Shown here: one piece after another, positions 12,392 to 24,600 of the stretch
Numbering within the stretch: the stretch's first letter is position 1
Layout of the letters: every line of letters starts with the position of its first letter
Source: Hyalella azteca
Lineage: Eukaryota > Arthropoda > Malacostraca > Amphipoda > Hyalellidae
Direction: 5' to 3'
NCBI RefSeq assembly: GCF_000764305.2
Contig: NW_025932656.1
Span: 30,940-94,939, forward strand
DNA length: 64,000 nt
Notes under the pieces: model-generated
Databases searched by the model: none
Told to the model about the DNA's origin: nothing
Seen by the model: only the letters and a program-made list of their open reading frames with translations
Program-made: the position numbers and the translations under genes

Positions 12392-13774
12392 ACGAACGTG
12401 AGCTAATTACCTCGCGTACAAATGTGATGATATCCATCAAACGCCATCACAGAAACGCATCACCGATACCGTTGGTGCAATTTGGAGGAGAAATGACTGC
12501 ATCGAGTCAAAATTAATTCTGGACTGAGCCCTCTAATTAAAATTATATTTACTGGAGCTTTTATAATATTGGGCAGCGTTTTCCCTTGCATGCGTGTGTG
12601 AATGTGCAGGAGCAACGCCTCTGGGTTAAAGAGTAAAAACATAGTTGCCACGGAATATCTGAAGCTTGGCAAGAAAAATTTTAAAAACATCTACAGGATA
12701 GAAAAACATCCTTCAGATCCCAGCCCTCGGAGGTTAGGGCAAGGGTTGAGGTGAGGGTAGGGTGGAGCTGGTAATCATGTCACATGATCTCTATAAAGAA
12801 GCCTATAGAAATTGAGCGTTATAAACGATTGAATAAGATACGCGTAATCCGTGTGTTAATATTCCTCTTCCATGTGATGCACTCTTCCTTCGACATAGGT
12901 GAATGTAAATTATAGTTTATTTTCTTGTCTTGCACCAAATTATTACTAAATTGCATGTTACCCTTCATCCACGCCCCACATTCCATCTCTATAGTAGGCC
13001 CCACCCCACGATTTGCTGGAGCTCTAATCGATATCATCCAAGGTAGCTTGATTCTCAAACGTACATACCAGTTAAAATTGAGGCAGCCTCTCTTTGTTGT
13101 TGGTACTCCGATACTTATTGTCAAACTTTCAGTTACTTCAACAGAAGGTTAATTGGAATGACCGCGCTAGAAAATTGGAATGACCGCGACTAATTTGAAC
13201 AAGTCAAGCCAATGGCTATAGCCAATTCCCAACATGATTAAGCCCTGCACGCTGACCAAAAATTTCTTTAATTAAAAGCTAAGAAAGTTTTTCAGGTGAG
13301 ACGAAGTGAACACTAAGAACGACGCGTGCCGTTGAACGCGTTCAGCAGCGTGGTTATATACAGGATTAATTCAGACATCGAACGATTTATACCTGAAAAA
13401 TTTATCTAATGGCACAGCGCTACAAGTGGCTTAGCTGTCTAATAAATATACTAAATAACTTCGATAACACGACGGAAATCAAACTGCTAGAAGGATTCTA
13501 TGAATAGAAGCAAATTATCAGAGGTATTAATGCTATAAATAGAACCTGATTTGTAAATTAAAGGAAAAAATAAAATATATTGTCAGCAATTTAAGGAATC
13601 CAAGAAGAAATTTTCTTACGGAAGAATAATTATTTTGTAATATGTAATCTAAAATCAAAGCACTCCATACCTGACTAAGATTTTAATTACAATCACAACT
13701 ACGCTGAGTTCAGCTACATTAACTACTGGACACGGCCTCGATTAATTAATTCTCGGAGTTATCGACCGGCCATA
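12392..13774. other. Spacer without a recognised gene
   Basis: Contains short open frames on both strands around 12819-13152, but they overlap each other and show no recognisable domain. No repeat boundaries seen. Confidence 0.4.
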
Positions 13775-15050
13775 CGCGACCAGAAATGCTGTAAACACGC
13801 AAACATAAAACAGGCTCGGATATTTAATTTAATAAAAGACATTATTTTATTAAAAGACGTTTTCGAGTATCCGGACTGCACCGCTATTCTCCCATTATTA
13901 GAAGGCTCTCGGTTTTAGTTGAAATTATTCCAGTTTCATATAGTTTGTTCAAGAAGATATGTTTAATTATGAATGCAATTCTGGCTCATTGATTTATTTT
14001 ATTTCATTATCAACCTTGAGCAAATTTTACTAATTGTTCCTAGACATGTTGAGTTTGCTTAAAATTTTTGTGAGTAATCTTCTGAACAATTATTACTGTC
14101 TAGCTTTTTGATGCGCGCTTAAACGATCAAATCTGCTGTTCTTTTGTAAAATTAGGATAAAATATCTTTTGAACGTCATATTTATTGTCTCTAAGTTTTA
14201 CACTTTGTTGAACGGTCCTCGGTGGGAAAATAAGATTCAGTACCCACATAATATCGAAGCCTCGTTCGAATTAGAAAATAGAGTTAGGAAGAGGCAAACT
14301 CATTTCATCTCAAAAAATATGTTATAGAAGAAACTTTGAATTTTGTAAAGCTTTGTTTACTAAGTTTTGTATTTCATTTTCAATCAGCCATTCTCAAATG
14401 CTCAACTTAAGGGTCACGATGCCAGTGCTTCATACACAGCACGCAACGCACACACCGAAGAAAAGGGCGATAGCAGTTACAGACAAGGACATGCTTCCAC
14501 TTTATTTTCATGACCAGATCCTTGCTTCAGTTCAATTTTATTGTATAAAACAAATTTGCTTCGAAATCGTATTTAGAATTTAAACATCAAGAACTTACAA
14601 ACGTAAAAATTAGCTAATCGGTTGAGGTATATTTTCTAAAAGTACGTTCCCTTGTCCAGTTACCCAGGACAGCGACACGGTATTTGTTTACGCGTTACCG
14701 AGACGACGTCAAATACGGAAGTTGAAGCTCGCCTGCTGATTGGTTGATAAAATTCTACGTGTGTTGTTAAATATATCAATCTGCTCTGAGGCAGGGCAGT
14801 CTGTCGCCGGCCGGGTTTCGGATTGGAAGCTCCATAGTGCCTCCGTAAAGACCGATATTTTTTTCAGCCGGAGAAGATAAATTTCGTGTTATTTTCTCCT
14901 TTTGCTTTATTTTGAATGATAGTGAACAGGTGTGGCACTCAAAGAATTTCATGGAAGGAATTTTTTATTTAAAATTGTTTAGGGACATTTCTTGTCATTG
15001 TTTCTAAAAGCAAAAATGTTCAAGAGATATTAAACGGATTTGGAGTGTTT
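13775..15050. repeat. 1.3 kb duplicated segment, copy B
   Basis: Partner of 1240-2536 in the same orientation. It ends in the hairpin cluster just upstream of the first lectin gene, so if its core is a promoter this copy would be the one placed to act on that gene. No counterpart is visible upstream of the second lectin gene. Confidence 0.65.
14678..14895 (+). promoter_or_regulatory. Near-identical core of the duplicated segment (promoter-like), copy B
   Basis: Same inverted CCAAT box, TATA-like sequence and GC-rich stretch as the 2169-2385 core, with one inserted G (GGATTGGAAG against GGATTGAAG). It lies about 460 bases upstream of the lectin start codon at 15354. It could hold a distal promoter and noncoding first exon, but no splice evidence shows this. 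Confidence 0.35.
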
Positions 15051-15262
15051 TTTTCCTGCATGGAATCAAATATTTCCATGCAGGAAAAAACACTCCAAAT
15101 CCGTTCAAGAGATATTAAACGGATTTGGAAAAAACACTCCAAATCCGTTTAATATCTCTTGAACATTTTCTAGAAGCAAAAATGTTCAAGAGATATTAAA
15201 CGGATTTGGAGTGTTTTTTCCTGCATGGAATCAAATATTTTTCCTGCATGGAATCAAATAGG
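15023..15262. repeat. Cluster of nested inverted and direct repeats
   Basis: A module containing AAACGGATTTGGAGTG and TCCTGCATGGAATC is repeated in both orientations. One hairpin pairs 15033-15064 with 15075-15105 across a loop of about 10 bases. A second pairs about 15104-15131 with 15141-15167. A third direct copy follows. The second lectin gene has only the single sequence TACTGCATGAAATTAAATAG at this position, so the cluster arose in block 1 only. Confidence 0.85.
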
Positions 15263-15353
15263 ACGGGATGCTAATAACTCTTTTCATCTACCAGCAGATT
15301 ATTCGAATATTACCTAAAATTAGCAAATAAAAATACATTAACTTCAGTCGATC
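15263..15353 (+). promoter_or_regulatory. Conserved proximal upstream region of CTL-1
   Basis: Aligns closely with 42503-42596 upstream of CTL-2, including CCAGCAGATTATTCGAATATT, the A/T-rich AAATAAA stretch and the bases just before the start codon. TCAGTC at 15344-15349 matches the arthropod initiator consensus. If used, the 5' UTR would be under 10 bases, so it may instead be chance or mark an internal start. Confidence 0.4.
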
Positions 15354-15663
15354 ATGCCGAAGGTGTCCGTGAGAGCCACAGTGGCGGTGGTTACCTTTGT
15401 GATTTCACTTCTTGACTTCTGCGCATCAACTGAAAACATCCCACGAAAATGGGCAGCTTTCTCGGCAAATATCACAGGTCTGAGCAGTTCCAACGTCTCT
15501 GATGTTGATGTTAAAGAGGAGATTCTGTGTAGTATTTTAGCAACTAAAGACGAAAAGGCGAACCTCTTCTGCTTCGGACCAGAAGGCTGTGTTTTCGGAC
15601 ATGTTTACTTACCGGACGTTGAAGGAGAGCAAACCCCAGGCTACAACTGCTACTATTGCCATG
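15354..15663 (+). CDS. CTL-1 exon 1: signal peptide and N-terminal Cys module
   Basis: Begins MPKVSVRATVAVVTFVISLL, a basic start then a hydrophobic core, with likely cleavage after DFCAS. The mature part has Cys in EEILCS, LFCFGPEGC, YNC and YYC. The C-x(n)-FCF-GP-x-GC arrangement is loosely PAN/apple-like, but I would not assign it firmly. N-glycosylation sites are NIT and NVS. Donor CATG|GTATGC leaves a phase-1 end, matching CTL-2. Confidence 0.85.
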
Positions 15664-18600
15664 GTATGCATCAGAAAATTGTTATGTTTTTAGTGAAATA
15701 TAGATTAGGTCATACCTATATATATATATCAACAAAACTTCATTAGGGTTTGGTGTCAAGAACTCATATAGTTCGCAACTGAGTTTACATCGCGGCCCAG
15801 TCAGAAGCAAACCATTTACGCCCAATCTTTCTGACTAATTTCAGCTACATGGCCAGCGTGTACCACTTTGCAAGTTGTTCTCAAGAAAGTAGGCTCCGGA
15901 GCAAATTACATTTGTCGTACCTATTGAAATTACATATCTTCCTGGACCATCCGGAATTTTTCATCCTGACATTTTAACTTCTAAATACTAATTTGTAATT
16001 ACCGTACGTGTCATATGTAATAGGAATTATCTTCATCTTCTCTGTAATTCGATATAAATATCCACTAACAGAAAAAACGTTAAAACTATTCCCATTGCCA
16101 AAGTCTCGATGATTTTCGGTCCCACATATTTTACGGAGAAAAAGCAAAAAATAATTTTTTATTACTAATGTAATGCATTTTGATTCTTAACGTCATGAAA
16201 ACATAAGGAATTTTGTACATGTATTCTTCTGAAATGCATAATCGGGTTTACAGTTTGGTTCACACATTAACATTGGTTGATACAATTTATTCATGTCGGA
16301 GCGTAATGGATGAAGAAAAAAGCTTCAGCTAACTGGTATGTTTCTCGTAATTCCGCAGTTTGCCTTCACGACAACGAAACTCTCCACGAAGGAGAAAAGG
16401 TTCCTGACACTTTCTGCCCGAACCTCAACCTGACTTGCACCAAGCGTGGCCTGGTCAACCAAGCTGATGGTGGGTTCCAATGAGAATCAAATGTGGCAAC
16501 GTACTTTCGAAGTTTTTTACCATCAGTCGATACCTCCCATATGTTTTGGACATAGGCATAAATTTTCCCTCTTCTCCACCAAAACTCAACTACGTACACA
16601 TACCCAAACTAATTATGTGCAATGCACCTCTTCGTCTCCTACTATCCTTTCCATTCCTCTTTTTTCTGTTTTTTCCCGTTTTTCCTACATGGTAACTCTA
16701 TGAATCATAGAGTTGCCATTTAGGAAAAACTCTTGTTTTTTCCTTACTTTCTCTAGTGGCACCGCACACACACACACACACACAACACACACTTTTACGG
16801 TCAAGAAAAATATGAATTAAAGATTTGTCATTATTTAAATAACTTTGCACACGGTGTTATCTTTTTTTTTCTTGATATAAATCTATAACACCAAGTTTCC
16901 AAAGTAAACAGAGATTTAATAAAATAAATTTGCAATATCATCTCTCGAACCAAGAACAAAACCAAAAGTACAGAAATGCTTGAACAAAAATATGTTCCGT
17001 GTGCAGTCTAACCATTTGCAGATACGAGGGAATAAGCGCCTGATTAGGATCTGGTCGCGCCTGTTCCTTGACAACCGCGGGGCGGCGAGCGTAGGGCACG
17101 CGTAGTTGGTACCTGGTACGTTCGAAACAGACACGGCCGAATCTGAAAAATGCGTTAAGAGGAGCGTCTACCCTAAAATTTATCTCGGCTATTTACAGAC
17201 GGATCACTCTTAAACTTGGTACACTCATGTGAAATAGAAAATAAAGCTTTTTGTTCATGTGAATTTTTCGAAGTAAATTAAAGAAATCGTGAAACTCTTA
17301 GAAAACGGCCAAAAAGGGGATACCGTAGAAATCTATCTCCTCCAGGATTTTCCAGCTACGATATCGAGACACATATCATTCGATGCGTAAGAACCATAGT
17401 TACAAAACTATGTAGGAGTTTTTTGCAATTCTAATTTTTGAGGGTGGGGGCCATTTTTTGTAAATTGTTTGATTTTTTTCGATTTTTTCTCCACTTTTTA
17501 CTAAATAAAATCCAAATTATAACAAAATTAGTGTTTGAAATTTCTAGATCTTTTATTGCTAATCGAATGATATATGTCTCATTGTTGTGGCTTTAAAACT
17601 CTAGGAGGAGATAGGTTTGCAGTGACAGTAAGTTAACTTTTCAGTAGAGCCCGACAAAGTCGCGCGCGCCTCGAAATAGACATTCAAGGGTGCAAGGTTG
17701 CAAGACTAGACGAGACTGGAGCTCAATTTCTGTCAAGAATGGTGCGAATGACGGCATGCGAACTATCCTGTACGACTGCATGCGGATAACTGAAGCACAG
17801 CGTGTTCAGATTAGCTATTTAAGTGGACTGCGGGTAATTTAGACCTATCTTAAATGTTAAAGAACTCCACCACCCCTAAACCTTTCACGATATGTCGTAA
17901 ACGCATAAATCAGCGTACAGAGAGGGTTTTGAAACCGTTGGATAGGTCAGAATGTCAGCTTTAACGTGAGACTAAAAACCGGAAAAGCCAAAATCCGAAA
18001 ATTTAGGGTAGACGCTTCCCTTAAAAAATCCAGCCTCCCTTCCCCCTTTATGGGGGGGAAGAGAGGGGGCATTTGAATCGCTGTACGTAATCTGTACGCT
18101 GTAATCGCAGACTAGACATGTAGCACCGCGGCACAATGAAGCAAGTAACCAGTAAACATAAGTTTGAAACTGGAATGATATCAGTAAATACAACTTTCAA
18201 CCTCAACTTTCCATATTACCCACAACATTCTCTTATATATATCGGAATGCAAAATCCTCTCACATTGCCCGAGCAAACCAATCTCTAATATTCACCAGCA
18301 ATCAGCATTCTCACACATTGCCAAAACCCAACAATCTTCATCCACGTACGAAACATTCTACCCATTTATCTGCACCAAACATTCCTACCTATTGCGGTAG
18401 TAGCGGTAACAAACATTTTCTACGCACGGATGAGCAAAATATTATCTCACCTTAACCAGTATAGAACCTACTCCCATATTCGCCAGAACCAAATATTCAT
18501 ATATACCGTTAAGCATTCTCCCGTGATAATCAGTTGAATCAGTCCCTAAAATTCTCCCAAAATATTCGCAAATACAGCCTACTGTATCTACAGACCTTAT

Positions 18601-21600
18601 TTCTAATCATTCCAACGTAGCACAGACTCAATATAATAGCTAATTCCTGTTTCTAGAAATGAAGACCTAAATGTAGTGAAATTGTTCGCAGTACTTAAAA
18701 TTCTCGAATCCTTTGTACTTAAAATTCTCGGAATACACAAGCGCAAAACATCCTCTCACATTAACCAGGGTGGCCTCGTTCAGGGGTCGGATTATCAAAA
18801 CATCGCTAAGTACACGTAGCGTCTTACGTGTGGCGTAAGTGCTGATATGAAGAAGTAACTCTAGCGGTGGTATTATCAAAACATTTGCGCGGGAAGCTAC
18901 GTACAAGAAACTGTACGTAGCTCTACGCCTGCTCTGAAGTGTCGTAAGTGGAGTTACGTACAAGTTTTGGTGTGCCGAAGCAATATAAAACTATTGATTT
19001 ACTTGCAACACAGTGAATTGTGATAGAATTTGGATTTTGTCGATAATTCAATATAGGCATAATATGTGATCGTGCTAAACGGTGTTTTTTTGGAAAAAAA
19101 ATTTCAATTTAAATTATGCAAGCCGATGTTTTTTTCTTTGTGTTCCTCTTTAATAATTTACCAGCAAATGTTGACATTCATATCTAAGAATTTTATGATC
19201 ATTCCCTAAAATCTTCTTTTAGACTTTTTGATTCAAAATTAAGTGGAGGTTAACAAGCCAACCATTTCTCTAGCCAACCATAACAAGCCAACCATTTCAC
19301 AAATTTCTAACTCCAACTCTAATTCTAAATTCTAGGTAGTAGCTCTCTAAAAAAAGTCCTCTAATTTTGAATGGGAATAATGTAATTTTTCCCTTGATTG
19401 CAATCAAGGCGTTGCCATTGCTATCTGGACAACGTCCTATTAATTTCTCAATATGCTCCCTAGTCAGTCAACGCAGATGCCGCTGACACGACACAACCTC
19501 CTTTCATCCACGCGCACTGCGCACTGAGTCGACAGGAGCCAGGAATAGCAAATTCATAGCCTCTGATTGGTCAATTTGCCAGATGGTTTTGACAATAGCT
19601 TCCCTGATGAGTCTTGCGTACAAAAGTTTTGATAACGCCATAATTAGGGTGTACTTACGTTGCACGTATCTTCATGTACGTACGTAGAAAAACTATACGA
19701 AGTTTTGATAATCAGGCTCCTGAGTACCAAGATTGGAGCAGAGAAGTGCCGGTTCGATTCCAGCTCTATGCGACAGTTTGTGGTCAGAATTGGCAAGGAG
19801 GCCAGTCGGTTAAGCAAAGCAAAATTGAGGAAGAGATTTGCGCGTTTAAGACCGCAACAAGCTGTGAACATTTAGCGGCAATCGGCGACAAAAAAATCGG
19901 CGACAGGCCTACGGCCTTACAAACGCTGAAACCGCTATTATTATTATTATTATTAAAATTAATAATACTATTATTATTGTTATTATTATTATTATTAAAC
20001 ATTCTCTCATTAGTCTGACCAAAAAAAATTCTTCCAATTCACTAGTCAATAACACCATTCTCCCACTTACAAAAATAACCAAACATTCCATCACTCTACA
20101 ATCCAATTCATCATTTATTTATCAATTTCAAAACAATAGTTCGATTTCACTTTGAATAGAGTTCGCAATAACGGAACCGTGCTACTCAGTGTGTAACGGA
20201 ATGTGCCTTGTAACCCTGTTGGAACGTGTGAGCAGCAAGCTGTCCGTCGACCAGTTGGTAAGGTAGCCAGGCGCCGTTACTTAACTTGTGCACGCGACGT
20301 TAATCGACTTGATGAATCTAAGCTTTCGGTTCTATAGTTCACAAACGATCCTGAAGTCTTGCTTGGTGAATCAGACAGTATAACCTCGAGCATAAGAACG
20401 CGAGCAGCTGAAATAACACGTTCGTGTCAAAATTCCCCAAGCAGAAATTTTCAGTCAAAAAAATTTCGACAAAAATTTTGAAGCTCGACGGTGTGTTTTT
20501 AAATGTCGTCATTCCCTGTATTCCAACCGCCGAAGAATTTAACATTAGGAGGCACTGGACATTAAACACTCAAGAAGTTGTGCTTGTAAAGACTCCTAAA
20601 TTAACATGTTCAGCTTGTAGAAACTTCACTGTTTTCCATTCGCTTACATGACAATTCACTCTAAGGATACGCGATAGAAACGAGAAGTATTTTTAATTAT
20701 CATCCGCATGAGACAAAATGCACCAAACTACTGCCAGCAACGAGAAGCGTTCAATGACCACTCACTTGCTAACCACACCTTTGAACAGGGAGTATTATGG
20801 GGGTTGTTTATCAGTCTTGCCTTGAAAGCGTGGGTTTTAAAGCCATGCGTATATATGTAATTTGCGCGTGTTGTCGCAACAACAATGCACGCTTGTTGCT
20901 AGAACGCGACGAACGTATGTAAACATAGAAGTAACATAAGCGTGTTGAAGATGACGTACTGCACGCGTGTTGTACATATTCGCACATCGCAAGCGTGTTA
21001 ACAGAAAAGCAATGTTCGCGTTAAATCGCGCATTGAAGATTACGCTGTTCACGCACGCGCAGCAGAAAACGCGTGTTGGCGAGCATTAGTAGCAACCCTA
21101 TTGATATAGAAGTAACGCAAGCATGCGGAAGATAACACAATGCCCACGTGTTTTTCTATGCACACGCAAAGCACACGCGTTGACTGGCACGCATTTCACG
21201 CGTGTTAAATCTCACGCAACTCTCGCGTGAGCAACACGCACTCGATGCAAGCGTGTTGAAGATAACGCAACGCAAACGTGTTGAAGATAACGGAACGCAA
21301 GCATGTTGACGTACACGCAATGCAGAAGTGTTGAAACGCTCGCGTGTTGAGAAGTTCGTACCCATGCACATCTTGCACAATGCACATGCAGCGTCACGAC
21401 TAAAGGCAGGGGCTTGCCACGCTCGCGCTAAGAACTCAGGCCAGCTACTGAGCAGGGTATGTCAATGGTGGCCTGACCAGCCGCTGATTTCGTGTGTCAT
21501 TTGACCCTTATAATTTTTACCATGGAACTCCCCTAAGATATGTGCGGCTGAATAGGGAAGGCGGCCATTTCACCGGTGATTCATCTCTAAAGCGAGATTG

Positions 21601-24600
21601 GCAACCGAAAGGCGACCGACAACTGCTTATGAATTTTGACAGGGTATTTATTTAGGTTGATTCATTTGTCTCCTTGAGTGATTAACTGAACTCTGATTTT
21701 AATTTCCGTTCATATCTGTTGAACAATTCGTTTATATTCCAAGATGTACCACCGCTGACAAGCTGCACTCCGCCCTTCGTGCAACACCCGTTCGGCTGCA
21801 TGTACTTCAACCAGACAGCATCGCTGACGCTCTGCGAAGCGAGGGCTTACTGCCAGTCCCTTGGGGCGCAACTGGCGTCGCCAACCACACATGACAACTA
21901 CCTCGCCCTGACTGCCTACCTTCTGGCGACTTACGGTAAGAAATTTACACTTCAGGGGCAACAGCCAATCACTGACGGAATTTTAGGCTAAATTCAAGAA
22001 TCACAGACGAGGAATTGGCCGCTACCTATAATTAAGCGGCTACATGAATTGTACTGTCCGATTCCCGAGAGTAGAGTACGCGCCCATCTAAATAACTGAT
22101 AGCTTCATAGCCCCATTATAACCAGAGAATATGTATGGCTATTGTTTCACGCATAGAAGTGGGTTTGAAAATATCATAACATTCATATAAAAATGTAAAA
22201 TTTGCAAATAATCGAACGCCCTCAAAAAATGGCACAGAGTTTGTATCAAGAGAACAAACGCGAGGACATTCTTTAGCGTGTAATGAACTATGAAGGATCT
22301 CATAGATGTAAAAATTAAATTTAAATGCGAAAGAAACCTAAATTTTTGTTCAACTGATTCCTATGATTTATTTAACATAGTTAAAAATTAGTTAGTATAT
22401 TTTAATAGTGAGTTTTTACCATTTATTTCTTGTAAGTTTTTCAACTTAAACTATAAAATTTTTTCCTATTCATCTCCTGTTGAATCAAAGTGCAGTCTTT
22501 CATGTTTGCCTAAATTGTGAACGTGTAATTGCTTCTATTTTGAGACAGGTTGGCCTACAAATTATAAAGGCGATTAAGTAAAAATATTTTAAATTTCGAT
22601 AGTTCGAAATCTCAGAATAATTTCTTGCAAATCGATCGATGCGCTGAATGACGATAAAAATCTATGTTTGAAATTTAAATTATGAACATCTAATTGTCTA
22701 AGTAATTACAACACAGGCTTAACTGGGCAAAAGTTCATACAATCGCGCGAGAGGGATTTGGTAGTGGACGATGCGATATTGAATCATAATTAAGTAAGAC
22801 CTGAGGATTGGTTCGGTTAAGCGGGATCCAATGATATTGAGGAACAGCGTAAACGATTATAGAATATTATTTAGGATTATAGTTAGGCTTACAGTTTAGG
22901 ATAATCTAAGTTTATAAGTTGGAGCTTTAAGAGGACAATTTCGGTGAAAATTCGGATATTTTGGCTTCTCCGATTTCGTGGCTCATTTCGCATGCTTAGA
23001 AGGCGCGTCTAACGCAACAAGCCGCATGTATGTGCGTGCTCTAGTTTTTGCGTAAATGAATTTCAAAAATATATAAAATGAACATTTTTAGCAATATGTG
23101 CAAAGATTTCTTTGAATTAAATCTGTATATATAGATCATTACTCTCGTTAATTGCAAAGTGTTTGCACTCGTTTGAAAGCTACAAACGAAGCGCGTTCAA
23201 GAATGCAAATATCACGGATGTACTTGCAATTATTTTTGCGTAATGCAGTTTTGATATAAAATAATATTTTATTTATATATTAATATAAAAAAGTCTCATA
23301 TACAGCTTATTGTTCACGTTAAGCTGGTCAGGAATGAGTCGAAAGATGCGTGTTGGTACCCTCAAATGCAAATAATTGGCAATAGGAAAGCTTGGGCTAC
23401 AATATCAAGAATTTTTTGGCATATTCTTATTTTTTCAATGAATTTTATTCTGTTTGGCGCCTTGAAAAATTTAGAAATCCAAAAACGCCATCTTAAAAGC
23501 TCAACTCCTACAGTATTCAAGCTACAGCAATGAAAGACATACTATTCGATGTAAAAACCATACGTAGCGACTCTTGCAGCAAACAATTTTTTTTTGAATG
23601 GCTTGACTTCTATATGGGGGGTGGAGGGGGGGGGAATGTAGAAAAGTGTGGAAAAAACGTGCATAAAAGAAAAACGACGAGGAAAATCGAAAATCGGGGC
23701 ACTAGAGCCGTTAGATAATGCTGTTACGAATCGAATGAAATGTGTCTCGGTATTGTAGCATGTGATTTGCTACAGTTATATATTTCTTAAAGTACCCCTT
23801 TTTCCGTTTTCTGTTTATTCCACATTTTCATTCATTTTTTCGAAAATTCATACTAGAACATTTTTTTTATTTTACATAATACGTATGTACGTGAAATTTC
23901 AGAAATATCGGTTGATAAATGTAGAAGTTTTTCTGGGACCGAAACGGTTCCATTAACATTGATGTCTTCGGCGTCCAGTTGAAATAAGAATAAGTCTGGA
24001 GTGTATCCGCGGGGCGTTCTCCACTCAGACGTTGAGCTAGCGTTACTGTCCTGTTTGAAATGGACAGGAGCAATGGGGTATACCGTAGCGGTCCTCGCCC
24101 AAGACTTATGTTTCCAGGTCAAGACAGAGCTTATATAGCTTCGCCATTTGACGTCACCATGGGCGTGAGTTGATAAACAGGGGAGGCTAGCACAAGGAAA
24201 TGTTTATGCATATATTGCAATGAAGGAGATTATCTTCCAACAGGAAGATATTAATGAGGAAATATCCAGGGACGAAAGGTATCAACATTGTCACCTTACC
24301 CCTCCCTCTTGACGGGAAAATTTTAGATCGTCCACGATCTTCTCAAGTTGAACGAAAGACTTAACGCTCCTGAAAAGAAACAGAAAATTCCGTATCGTAA
24401 TAGTAAGAAATCTTAAAAATACCAAATTTATTGCAAGATGCGCGATGAAAACCTTCCCCCCTACGGGAAATCGGTCCCTCAATTTTACGAATTTGTGTAC
24501 TGACAACATCAGATCGGAATATTGGAATCATTTGAATATAGCTATTAACATAAATCAAATGTAATCGGATGTAAGAATCATATGTGAAGATCAAAACAAA

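Noticed and set aside
15844..15888. Extra lectin exon after TTTCAG in intron 1 (also 43309 in CTL-2)
   Set aside because: In the phase set by the exon 1 donor, CTL-2 reaches a stop within nine codons. Exon 1 joins exon 2 directly in frame in both genes.
20860..21395. Overlapping minus-strand Cys-rich ORFs
   Set aside because: They are translations of the GCGTGTTG repeat in several frames.
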